The notes under the pieces: generated by a model | What the model was told of the DNA's origin: nothing | The model's input: the letters and a program-made list of their open reading frames with translations, nothing else | Database searches by the model: none | Made by a program: the position numbers and the translations under genes | NCBI GenBank assembly: GCA_002943765.1 | Contig: PQWQ01000005.1 | Location: forward strand, 372,001-436,000 | From: Psoroptes ovis | Lineage: Eukaryota; Arthropoda; Arachnida; Sarcoptiformes; Psoroptidae | Length of the DNA: 64,000 nucleotides | Direction: 5' to 3' | Shown here: piece by piece, positions 49,501 through 61,429 of the stretch | Position numbering within the stretch: position 1 is the first letter of the stretch | How the letters are laid out: every line of letters starts with the position of its first letter

Positions 49501-50661
49501 GTTTTTGAAAACAAAAAAAATTTAAAAATAAACTTTGAACACAAAATTAGCAGCAGCCACAGCAGCCAAATGCACATCAAGAGATGTCATCGAATGGTAA
49601 TTTTACCTAGTTTTAACTTACTGTGTCTTTGAATTAAAGGAAAATTTCTTAAAAGAAAAATTTCTTCGAAGAAACAAAACATCATAATCATCAACAACAG
49701 ACACACACACACACCCATTGTGTGTTTATAATTGGTTGTGTACTTGATTTCAGAAAATATGAGAAGAAACTGAAAATTTCTTTTGAAAATTCACTTCTTA
49801 AAGTTTTTATCAAATTTTGATTCAAAGAAATTCAGATTTTTGTGTATCATTTTTTCGCCTACGAAAATAACAAATTTCGTAAACATCGTAATTACATAAC
49901 TTTCACTTGTTTTGATTTGATTTTCTTTGAAATTTGAAATCAAAGAAAATTTTTTTTTTAAATAAATTCAATTTTAAGAAATGTTTACGGAAAATAAAAT
50001 AAAAAAATATATTCGATTGATGTTTGTTTATGATTATGACAAAACTATACATCATAATTATCAACTAAAATCAGTTAGTGCATGAGTATTTATGGATATG
50101 TGTGTGTGTGTGTGGGCGTATAATCATATAGTTCACCTATTTTGTAAAATTTCAATGAATGAAAATAATGAAAATTTCAAGTGACATATTTTTGGTTTTA
50201 GGTTTAAAATATTTTGAATGAAAATGCATAAATATTTCAAAGGTATACGCCCTTCAATTCACAGTATTGTCAATTGTTTAAAAGTTGACAAAATTCAGCT
50301 TATCGACATTTGGCATTATTCAAATCATTTTCCTGATTTTAGAATGGAAAAATATTCGAGGAAATCTTGAAAATTTTTGAATTTTCTGAAAAATTTTCAA
50401 GATTTCCATCGAAATCAGTCAAATTTGTACGTTAAGCGAATGTGTTTTCGCCGAAATTCGTCAAATTTCGAGCTGAAAAAGGTATTCAAGGCATTATTGA
50501 ACAAGTATTCAACAAAGGTAACCTTTGAAAATGTCTTTGACTGAAAACATCTTTGAAAAATACTTTTTTGAAAGTAATCAAAAAAAATTATGATTAAATA
50601 ATTGATCAATTGATGTGTTTTCTTGTTTTACAAATTGTGGAAATTGATCAAATTGATCAAA

Positions 50662-50732
50662 AATGTATCAAAATATTTTTCAAATCAATATTTTTATTCA
50701 CAAAAATATTGATTTGAAAAATTCGATACATT
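50662..50732. repeat. Long inverted repeat (about 30-nt arms)
   Basis: TTTTTCAAATCAATATTTTT and its complement face each other around a short TATTCAC loop; outer parts TGTATC/GATACA pair after a small indel. Confidence 0.75.
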
Positions 50733-52543
50733 AATAATGATAATTATTAATTTTCAAATCATTTGATTTGAATTTTTTTTCGAAACTAATCAATGATAAT
50801 CATTGATAAAAATGATGATGAAAATATGAGAAGAAGAAAATGTGTCAATCAGTGAATCTTTTAGCATGTTTGGCAGCCAAACATAATCAATAATTATTGA
50901 TTATGTTTGTTCGTATCATTTTCATATATGAAAAAATATGAAATTTTCGAATCAATTTCTTATTCGTTGGCTGCCATGAAATGTCCACCAATTGATTAAC
51001 ATTTTTTTTCTTCACATAGAAATGCACAGATAAATGCAAAAATTTGAAGAAAATGACCAGAGGGTCAAATATATTTATGAATATTTTGACATCTCAAAGA
51101 AATTTTGTTTTTGATCACTTTTTTTTCGCTGTGTGTTCATTGAATAATCAAAAATAATATTTGAATGAACGAATAAATGAATGATATACTCACATATATG
51201 ATGATTGATGGACATTGTGAACACAAATGGACAATTTGTTGTTCTTATGTATCAATGAACACATACATAAACATTGATCTGCCATATTCGAGGAACCATT
51301 TTTTCTTAATTTTTTCTTTCGAAGATTTCTACGACCATTCGGCTACTTGTCTTTCGTATTTTCTTAGTAAAACAGTGAGATTCAGCTGAAAAATGTAATC
51401 AATTTTTCGTCTTCTTTTTCGTCGTTCGAAAAATGATTGATCAAAGGTTAAAAGGTTCGATTGAAAAACGATGATGATGAAGATCATGGCTTCGAGAATG
51501 ATCAATGGCCAAATGGATGATTGTTGTTATTTTTGGAGAATTCTTCGGATGAATTTTTGATTAAATGAAATTAATTATGTGGAATTTCAATTTTGTGAAA
51601 TTTTTAAAATTAAATTCAATCAATTATTAATCACCCAAAATTTTCAAATTTTTCCAGGTGTTAATTTCAATCTCAGTAATTAAGGTCTCATGATTATAAT
51701 TTAACCAGTTTTCACTCGAACACTTTTTCCATTCATTAATTCATTCACTGAACAACAAAATGGTGTAATTATTAATTGTCTTCATTTGTACAAAAGACGA
51801 AGAAAATTTAATTTATTATCAGAAGAATTTGCCCGACTTCAAAGTTTTCTTCATTTCTTTTGATTTCTAAAAGAAACGGCTTGAGATTTAGATTTGATTT
51901 CGTTTGACCATTTTCGAACAATTCATCATTTGGCCAGAATTTCGTTCGATTTTCGAATGTTTTTTTTTTCAGGGAAAATTTACGTTAATTTACCTGAAAT
52001 TTCCAGTAAAATTTTAAAAACAAAAACATCAAAAATACAGATGCCTCGATGACACGTGATTTGGTCATTTTCTAGAACTAATGATAATATTAATAATCAT
52101 CATCATAAAAATCATCTGCTCCAAATAAATTTTGTGACATTTTTTTTCACTATTTCTTCATTTAATTCGTTGGCATCTTGTTGTTGCTACAATTATAAGG
52201 TCTATAGTAATAGTAATTTATGTGTAAAAAAAAAATACAATTTCAAAATCGTTGTGAATTTTTAATAATGAATAATAATAATGCTGCAACGATGATAAAG
52301 GTGAGCAATAATTATAGAAAACATTAATTAAAATGTTTTACTTTTCTTATTTCATATATTAGACATTTTCACTGATGCTGTTTTCTTCGTTTGTTGATTT
52401 TCATTTGATATAATAATCTTAATAATCAAAATAACGAATAATAATAATAATAATAATTCATTATCAAAGATAATTAACAAGCTTATTATTCAAAAATATA
52501 TGAGCTCAATATTTACGTACGTACCTTTTGAATCAATGGATGC

Positions 52544-52566
52544 AAAAAAAAAAAAAAAAAAAAAAA
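52544..52566. repeat. Run of 23 A
   Basis: Homopolymer in the interval upstream of the PRDM-like gene; no retrocopy body recognised before it. Confidence 0.9.
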
Positions 52567-52612
52567 CACTTGGAATAAATAAGAAATGTATATAAATCTA
52601 TTTGACCTTTGA

Positions 52613-52634
52613 TGTGTGTGTGTGTGTGTGTGTG
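52613..52634. repeat. (TG)n microsatellite
   Basis: Eleven TG units, 50 bp after a poly-A run. Confidence 0.95.
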
Positions 52635-52735
52635 ATTTTTGCCATAAGATTTGTATAAACTACAATATTTGCTCGAATTTCTAATGATTATCATCAAGCA
52701 AACAAACAACAAATATTCAAATTACAATGAAAATA

Positions 52736-52815
52736 TTCGGTTGTCCGAAAAGTTCATTCCGATTAATCACAATAGTTGCTAATGAAAATTGGCCAGAACT
52801 TTCCGGACAACCTAA
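52736..52815 (-). mobile_element. Mariner-type MITE 24 (subfamily A)
   Basis: TTCGGTTGTCCGAAAAGTTC to AACTTTCCGGACAACCTAA, TA flanks; reverse orientation. Confidence 0.9.
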
Positions 52816-52950
52816 TATTTGCTTGATTATCGAATAAAATCGATTATTATTAGTTATTATCAATATTACTTACCAATGTGTATGCTTTCTTGATCGATTT
52901 TTTTTTGTTTGTTGTTGCTTCGATATGATCGATTAATCTTGAGGAATTAT

Positions 52951-52994
52951 CATAATTATTATTATTATTTTCGATAATAATAATAATAATTATG
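52951..52994. repeat. Perfect 19-bp stem hairpin of AAT/ATT repeats
   Basis: CATAATTATTATTATTATT (52951-52969) pairs fully with 52976-52994 across a 6-nt loop. Confidence 0.85.
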
Positions 52995-53577
52995 ATTCAC
53001 ATTTCAACCAATCAAAAAATACCAATCAAATTTTCGATATCGCGATATACATCATAAAATGTTGAATTTTGAACGATCGAACTACCAAAGAAAAAAAAAT
53101 TCGTTAATTTGTGCTGCTGCTGTTGGCTGGATTGGATGGCTAAAAAATGATGATATTAATTAGTTTGGTCAGTTTTTCCATTTTTTCAAAATTATTAAAA
53201 ACAAGACCAGGCATAGATAATAAAGGTCAGATGATAGGATGAATTCTTCATCATTTTTTCTAGTCTTCATTGGTCTTCATTTGGTTAATTTTTGGTATAC
53301 ATACGTGTACGTGTGTAGGCAGGTGATTATTTTTTATCGAAAAAACAATCCACCAAACATAACTAACCAACGAATATCAGCTAATTATTGTTGTGTGTTA
53401 TCCAATCCAATCTTTGTTGATTCGATTCGAATTTGAATTCAATTCGATTATTTTAATGATAATTGATTGTCAATGAATCAGGATAATCATTTTTGTTCAT
53501 GGAAGATTTTTTTTTCGAATAATTTGACCAATTGTGGTTTTCGTAGAATTTAAATCGTTTTTTTTTCTATGAAATTA

Positions 53578-53658
53578 TAAGGTTGTCCGAAAAGTTTTGG
53601 CCGAATTTAATTAGCAACTCTATTCGATTAATCGGAATGAACTTTTCGGACAACCGAA
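53578..53658 (+). mobile_element. Mariner-type MITE 25 (subfamily A)
   Basis: TAAGGTTGTCCGAAAAGTTT to AACTTTTCGGACAACCGAA; interior TTAGCAACTCTATTCGATTA. Confidence 0.9.
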
Positions 53659-56600
53659 AATTTTAAAATTAAAATCCTTAAAAAAATTGACATTTTAAAG
53701 CATAAACAAAAGGTTCATTTAAATTGTTTTTAAAACCAAAAAATATACCTGGTACTTTTTTTTCGTCTAATTCTTCTAAGACTTACTCTGATTTATTTAT
53801 GGTCATTTGTTTTTTTCAATTCGAAGATCTTTGATTATTATCATCATCTAAAAAATGATTAAAATTATTATTGTCCACCATTGATGAAAAACACCTGGAC
53901 ATTTGATTTACAGAATTACAGTTTGACGATGGTACTGGTGGTGGATGGCCGCGGTGATGATACCAAAATAGACTTACCAAATAACAATAACTTTATCATT
54001 TGTCTTATTTTGAAAAAGAAAAATTAAATTTAAAATTTAAGTGTAAAATATGCATTCAAACTACTTCGTCCAAATGATTACCATTCGCATAGTCTACCCA
54101 ATACAAATAGTAAATGATCATATATATTCAAATATCACCTGTCTGTGTACCAAAATTAGAGGACAATAGATGATACCAATACCAAATATCTTCTAGAAAC
54201 AAATTAAGAAAGAAATGATTATGGTTTAAAATGAAATAATTTCAAGACAAAAAAAAAATAAGAAAAAATGAATAAAAATTCAAATTAATGGTGTACGTGC
54301 ATGTGAATGCTTGATGATGATGATGATGATATTATCAAATGCAATTGGTTCACATTTAGTTGATTCAATGTTATCGTAGAAATGATAATAAATAGTCTTC
54401 TTGAATCATTGTTCTTGGTGAATGATGATGATGATGTATCATCATCCATCAGACACAAACACACAAACATAATGTTATATTTTAAGGTTGATTATAATAA
54501 TTATAACAAGAACAATGATTCGAAAATATCACCTGGAAAAAAAATCTTTGGAAAATGGCCTTTACATACCCAACATAAAGTTTAATAATGATATATCGTG
54601 TAATGGCTGATCTTGTTGCTGTAGTTTATATGGTCATAGGTTCATTCAACACAGGTAGCAAGACACGTAATCATCATCATTCATTTTGCAAATTAGACTG
54701 AGAATCTTCAAGCTTTGATTTCTGGCTAAATGAAAGATTTTTTCAAAATGAAGAAATCACGTGTCGGTCACCGATGGTAAATGAATTTCGCCATCCAAAA
54801 CCTAAAAAAACGACGACCAATCAAATAGTCCGATTGACGCCATAATCACAGTCTAAAACCTGGTAAAAAATATTAAAAAAATTTGACCAAAATTAATTGA
54901 TCAAACATAATTTTTATGTGATTTTTTTAAATTAAGAATTCTCTAAGCAAAATCAAAAAAAAAAAAAAATTTGAAAAAATCAGATGTCATCAAACACATG
55001 CAATGATGGCCACAAATACCTGGAAAATTGAGAATTATTTCATTTCTTCTTGTTATGTGTATTAGCCATGGTCATAATCGAATAAAAAAACATCTGATGA
55101 TCATTTTTCTTTCTTGTTCTTTTTGTTGGACAAATCATTAACATCAAACAGATTAATCGTCTGAATATTTGAACATTTCTTGACTGAAATTCACAGAAAT
55201 TCGTGGAAGAAAAACTGAAATAAATCCACCATTCATCAATCGGGCATATGGTGAATACCTAAACCACCAAATCGCACCTATGAATAGAAATAATGATGAT
55301 GATAATGATGATTAAATTTTCATTAAAAAAAAAAGAATTAAATTTTCAAAATAAAATTAAATGAATTAAAATCAAATAAATGTAATAAATAAGAAATGAA
55401 ATAAATTCAAATCAAATCGAATTAATCGAATAGCAGATGTCCAATGTATGAATGAATGAATGAATGCATTGGCAGCATCAAACAAACAGACCAATTCAAT
55501 GCTTTGACCAATTAGAGCAAACGGATGCGGCATTCTACCATTCATTTTGGTCATTTTTTTTCTGAATTTCATCTTCCATATGGCCATTTATGAATGAATA
55601 AGAGCAATATAATCGAGCCAAAATGAATGACCTGTTGAATATTTTCGGTATCGAATCATTCAATTCAATTCAATTGAATGTGGCGATTTCTTATTTCATC
55701 GATATTGATTTTCAATAATAATTTGATTGAATGTGATTGATGTGAATTGCCAATTGAATTTCATCGATTGCCATTCATCAATATTATTATTGCATTGCAT
55801 TTGGTTCATTATGACTTTTAGTGGTAGTTTATTTATCTTCAAATGATAATGATAATAGCAGTTATAATAATTTTCCAATAATCTAATCGATCAATGATCG
55901 ATTGATCTAAAAATATATTTAAGACTTAATGGTGTCGATCGATGACTACTGAGCTTGAAAAAATTTTGAAAAATTTAATGATTTTAAAAAAAAATTTAAA
56001 ACATTAAATCAATCGATATCGATATATCGATTGATCTATTGATCAATGATAATTATCATTGATTATCATTATGATTACGTAAGAAAAATAATGTACAAAA
56101 TGAAATTCAAGTTTTTTAAATTTGATTACCGATTACATAATAACCATTGAAACTACGAATGGAAATCAATTAAAACTTACCATAAAAAACTTGAGAAATT
56201 TGAAATTTTCTTTTCTTTTTGAAACCTCATAACCTTTGAGCTTTTTTTAAGGTCACGAATGAGCAATAATAATGATCATAATCAAATTCTGTGAAACATC
56301 TTTTTTGTTTGGAGACATTTTGCACGCACATAATATATACCAATGGCCATTGGTGATTATTATCATTCATTTTTATTTTTTTTCATTTTCTTGACCGACA
56401 ATAAATGACCGGCGGCCATAATTTTTTTTTTTTTGCTGAACATAAAATTTTGTTTGACAAACACAAAACAGGTAAGCAAATGTATACATTGTCATTCATG
56501 ATTTTTGTTACCTGTGTATTTTTGGTGATTTTCATTTTCATTCATTCATTCATTGTCCATGTCCATGTTCATTTCAATGTCTTTTGATGATAATAATGAG

Positions 56601-57736
56601 ATGAGATGATATAATCACCAATTGTACATAGATACATACGGCTTCTGTTGTCTTGTCTTATTTACTTTGTCTTAATTTAATTCATTTCTTAAAGATTGTT
56701 TAAGATTTCTTCGTTGTTTTAGTACCATTCTCACACTAATTTTTTTGAAGAAAAATTCATTTCATTCAAGAAAATGAATCTTTGTTTTTAAAATAAAGAA
56801 AATTTAAATCAAATATTGCTGTAGGCATTCATTGAATCATTATCATTATCATTATTATTTTTGTGTTTGCGATTATTATTATTACCATCAGTAAGTTATT
56901 ATCATCCGATTCAAAAATGATGTTTTCTTCTTCTTTTTTGCTATTTTTAATAATTTGCTTTGAATTTCTTCGTTTCATTTCATTCATTAATGATTTCTTA
57001 GCTTCAAAAAGATTTCTTAAAGAAAATTGATAAGTGAATTTATGTTTTTTGGTGGGAAACAGGAAATATCCCTAATATCTATCACTAGATGTTTATATAT
57101 GCGATGTTATTACTTACTTACCCGAGTGGTTTACCTGTAATATTGTTATATATGTATTTCTGTTTTTGAAAATATAAATCTTAAGATAATTTCAATGATA
57201 AAAATTGAATTTTGCTAGTCTTCTACACCGCTGCTGATGATGATAATGATGATGGTCATTTGATTTACTTTTGGCCAATTTAATTTGAATCTTCTTTTGT
57301 TTTTTTATATTTATTCAAATAATTCAACCAAGACCTTAAAGACCTTACGAGTAACTTTTAATAAAATAAGAATAGCCTCTGGTCTTTTTTTTCACTGACC
57401 TTCATATATTCAAATACACGGTGATTCAATAATTATAACAATTGTACATTATTTCCAAATGCTTTTCTTATTAATGAGTATAAACTCATATATTTTGTGA
57501 AGATCATACCAAGATTTATAATTTCATCCAGCAGGTATAAACGTATAACCTTTCAAAGATGCTTACGAATATCTTCGCAACGAAAAAAAACCCATTTTTT
57601 GTCATTTGAAAAAATGACAAATTACACTCAAAAAAAATCATTGTTTTGATTATTGGCTTTGAAAAAATCATTTTCAATTGTAATCAATCATTTCGTTATT
57701 TGTTTTTTGATTTATTTGGCCACCATTTTAATAATT

Positions 57737-57817
57737 TTGGGTTGTCCGAAAAGTTCATCCCCGCTTAACCAATAGAGTTGCTCATGAAAATCGGCCAGAT
57801 TTTTCCGGACAACCTAA
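57737..57817 (-). mobile_element. Mariner-type MITE 26 (subfamily A)
   Basis: TTGGGTTGTCCGAAAAGTTC to TTTTTCCGGACAACCTAA; interior AATAGAGTTGCTCATGAAAA. Confidence 0.9.
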
Positions 57818-58026
57818 ATATTTACCTGTGGTGGTTTAGAAAAAAAATGAAAATGAAAATTGATAAGTAAATTATCTTATAGCATTTAAAAAAGGAGGAA
57901 AAAAATGAATAAAATAAAACAATTAACAATTGTGAAAATATATAAGAGAAAATTTATGATTTTTCCCTTGTGTTGTTTTAATGATATCTCTCCCTCTATG
58001 TGTGTTGTATTTGTTATTTCAATTTA

Positions 58027-58107
58027 TTAGACTGTCCGAAAAGTTCATTCCGCTTAATCGAATAGAGTTGCTCATGGAAATCGGCCAGAACTTTTCGGAC
58101 AACCTAA
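58027..58107 (-). mobile_element. Mariner-type MITE 27 (subfamily A)
   Basis: TTAGACTGTCCGAAAAGTTC to AACTTTTCGGACAACCTAA with TA flanks; close to the apparent consensus. Confidence 0.95.
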
Positions 58108-58317
58108 TATATTTCAATAATCACAAATAATTAACAGACACATCAGCAGCAGAAACAAACCTTTGAAATAATTAAAATTTTGAGGAAAAAATAAGAAAAT
58201 CTTAGCATCTTAATTATTCGTCATTATTTCACGCTGTGAGATGCAATTGTTTTCATGTTCACACACAAACACACACACACAATTTAATGTATTGAAGACT
58301 ATACATACACAGAAATC

Positions 58318-58743
58318 CTGCCAATGGATCAGTGACCAAATTGTTCTTTCCGTCTGTCGAACACAGATTTACTTCAAGTATTGTTCCAGATGGTATGACA
58401 ACACAATTTCTTACCGGTCATGGCAATTTTAATTATTACAAATGGAAATACAGAATAATCGAACATCCAAGCTGTGATTGTGGTGCCGTTTTGCAGACAT
58501 CTATGCACTTGTTGCTAGAATGTAATCGCTTTGCTTACCAACGTCACTTATGTGAAGTAAGTTGCGGGGGTAAGCTTGGCGATGAACTGCACATAATGGT
58601 ACTAGATCGCAATAAATTGGTACATTTGATCGAATTTATGAAAGCGATTTTATCGTGATTGGAATTATTAATCTCCCCTATAAAAGAATGGTATAGGGGC
58701 ATTAAACCGCTCGTTCATCAATTTCAATTCAATTTCAATTTCA
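58318..58743 (+). mobile_element. 5'-truncated non-LTR retrotransposon (LINE), 3' end of ORF2, 13-bp target duplication
   Basis: A frame open from 58320 to TGA at 58656-58658 encodes the end of a LINE ORF2: QFLTGHGNFNYYKWKYRI followed by a Cys/His knuckle CDCGAVLQTSMHLLLEC, typical of Jockey/R1/I-type elements after the reverse transcriptase. The rest of the protein was lost by 5' truncation. The 3' UTR has a stem-loop CCCCTATA/TATAGGGG (58675-58682 and 58692-58699) and ends in a CAATTT-type short repeat (58717-58743). The insert is bracketed by exact 13-bp copies of ATACACAGAAATC at 58305-58317 and 58744-58756. No stop or frameshift interrupts the remaining frame, so the insertion looks young. 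The clade within the Jockey/R1/I group is uncertain. Confidence 0.85.
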
Positions 58744-58892
58744 ATACACAGAAATCACTGAATCACAATGATTCATTTGAAATGTGATTTATCAAATTAT
58801 TGATTGTTTTATTGATTATTCAATTGTAATTATCAATATTTACTCAGCAAGCAACTTTAAATGTAAATCTATGAAAATTTTTACATTTTCCA

Positions 58893-58972
58893 TTAGATTG
58901 TCCGGAAAGTTTTGGCCAATTTTCAGTGAACAACTCTATTAAATTAAGCGGTAAACTTTTCGGACAATCTAA
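58893..58972 (+). mobile_element. Mariner-type MITE 28 (subfamily A)
   Basis: TTAGATTGTCCGGAAAGTTT to AACTTTTCGGACAATCTAA; both ends share the GATTGTCC variant. Confidence 0.9.
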
Positions 58973-59633
58973 TACATGATGAAATTTACTTAATTTACTT
59001 ATTTACCTGTTTTTCCACTGATTCTAATTATTTTAATTATGATTATTATCACAAAAATCTTCATAATTTTTTTTTTTGTTTACTTTATACTCGTAAGATA
59101 GCTTACTAATAACATTTCCGTTTCTTTGAAAAAATATGATATTTGAAATTTAAAATTTTCAATGTCATGTGAAGTAATGAAGTAAAAATTCATGAAAATG
59201 ATAATTTCATTCATATAAAATTCTTCATTCATTCAGTATAATTTTTTGATGATAATTTTGAATTTCTTTAAAAATACGAATACTTATGCAAAGATATGTA
59301 TGTAAAAATAGCAAAAATGCTTATAGCAATTATTATTATTGCATTTTGTCATTTTTATATTTTGAATTTCTTCGTTCACTATTTGCTATAGCACAGTCCT
59401 AAATTAGCCTAGCCTGAAATTTTTTTTTAATTTTTTTAAATATTCACAATTTTGCAATGATAATGATAATAATAAAGATGATGGTTTTTCGTTGATGTTG
59501 TTGTCGTTGTTGTTGATCATTATTATTATTAAATTGTACGAGCAATTAAATGATTGCAATGATTTTTGTTTTTTTTTCATTTTTGAAAAATTCAAAACAA
59601 GAGGTGTGTTTATGCACTTTTCGATATATGCAC

Positions 59634-59658
59634 TGTGTGTGTGTGTGTGTGTGTGTGT
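59634..59658. repeat. (TG)n microsatellite
   Basis: Twelve TG/GT units between the LINE fragment and DHX38. Confidence 0.95.
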
Positions 59659-61429
59659 AATACCTATACGAAAAAGTCAATTAAATGAATGGAGAAATAA
59701 TTAGAAATTAAATTTTTCAAAATAAATAAAATAAATGAAATTACTTACCTGTTTTTTCCACATAAGAATAACACAGGAAATTGATGATTAATTCCAGTAA
59801 TTTTGTTACAATTTTACTTTGAATTGAGAAAAAAAAATCGTAGAATTCATTATATGAATCAATATAATGGCCATTTGAATTACAATTGGAATGATCATAA
59901 TGATAATGACCATCATATTTTTTTATGGATTATATTGCGCAGGTGATAATATTAAAAAAAATAATAATGATTCTAATATGATTTGACTTTAATCACTGGA
60001 TGACTAGCCATCATCATTTGAAAATCATCATTATATTCTTTGCCAATCGAATTAACGATTCGAAATTCTTTAATTTTTAATGGCTACTGGTCATTCATTT
60101 TGTTGTTCGGGCTTTTTCACTGTTTATTCAATAATATTTACCCTCAGTCATGCTTTGAATAGGAAAAAATTATCAATAATCTAATGTGACATATCTTTGG
60201 AATATATTTTGCCACAATGTCGAATTATTAGATTCATAAATCTATGATAAATTGTGAAAATTTTTCATAATTTTCTTCAGTAAAATTTTGGCAAAAATAC
60301 CCACCAGAAAAAAAAACATTTGACGAATATGACAGGTAAAAACAGATATTTCGATTTTTTGAAATATTTGATAATATTATATTCGATATTTGTTTGTTTT
60401 TTTTTGGCAAATGTTACTGTTGTCACAATCATCTCCAGATCCAGATCATCGTCCAAATCATACATGGCCATATATAATTAACGATGAAATTCACATTCAG
60501 ATAATAAATTTTTAGATCGAAAAAAATGTCTAAGAAGAAATATATGGGATGAAATATAAAAAATGAAATGAAAATGATAAAATTAAGATTTTTTTTTTTT
60601 ATTAAAGAAAACTTACTGTTTGTCGAGGCATATTTATTTGAAGCAGCAAAATAAATGAAGAAAAATTATGACACATAGCTTGATAACATATTGAAAAATA
60701 TGAAAAAAATAATCATAATTCTCATATGTCAAACGAAAAGAAAAAGAAATAAATAATAATTTAGTTGATTTTATATTTGAAACTAAAACAAACATATTTC
60801 TCTTCTGTGTTTCTGTATGTTTGTTTCTATGGTTTAAATTTACGTTCGTAGGATGATAATTTGCTGTTGCTGCTGCTGCTTTTGATGGTGATTATGATGA
60901 TCTAGATGATGATGATAATATCAATAATAATCGTTTAAATAATCAAATAATTCTTACAAAATAATGATTCATATTGATGATTTCTCGAATTTTTATGGCT
61001 AGAATTTTTCTGAATATCGTTGCTTTCGAATTGCTACCTGTGTTATTATTTATGGGATTTTTTTTCGTTTTTCGAAGATAAATTATCTAATTTGTTTGAT
61101 ATTTTATTTTATGGGCATTAAACATATGAAACATCTTGAATTTCTTAAAGAAATTTGATACCATAATTAATTGATTTGAATTAATCAAAAAATTTCAAAT
61201 CGAATGTTTTATTTTTAGGGGGAAATAAAATTTCGAATTTCGCTTTGTTCGATTCGAAACGGCTATTTCGACCATGAACGGTTGTCTCGAGTTGCAATAG
61301 TCGAATCATGTTTTTTTTTGTTTACATTTTTTTTGCATCATTTAAATTTTAAAAAATCAAAATTTCAATTGAAAAATGCTTTAATTTGGTCCATGATTTG
61401 TTGGAATTTAATTTACGATCATTTCGAAG

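Larger units (their letters stand above)
46572..58317. other. Long non-coding interval upstream of the PRDM-like gene
   Basis: No gene supported. Only three MITEs, a run of 23 A (52544-52566), (TG)n (52613-52634), several long hairpins and scattered GAT repeats. It may hold promoter, enhancers and untranslated first exons of the PRDM-like gene, but none could be placed. Confidence 0.4.
58757..61429. other. Non-coding interval between LINE fragment and DHX38
   Basis: Contains one MITE, a long (TG)n run (59634-59658) and GAT/ATC repeats (60855-60920). The last 200 bp before the DHX38 ATG would include its promoter; I see no clear TATA or initiator. Confidence 0.4.

Noticed and set aside
52544..52566. 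Poly-A run as the tail of a processed pseudogene
   Set aside because: No gene-like sequence precedes it on the plus strand and no flanking duplication was found.
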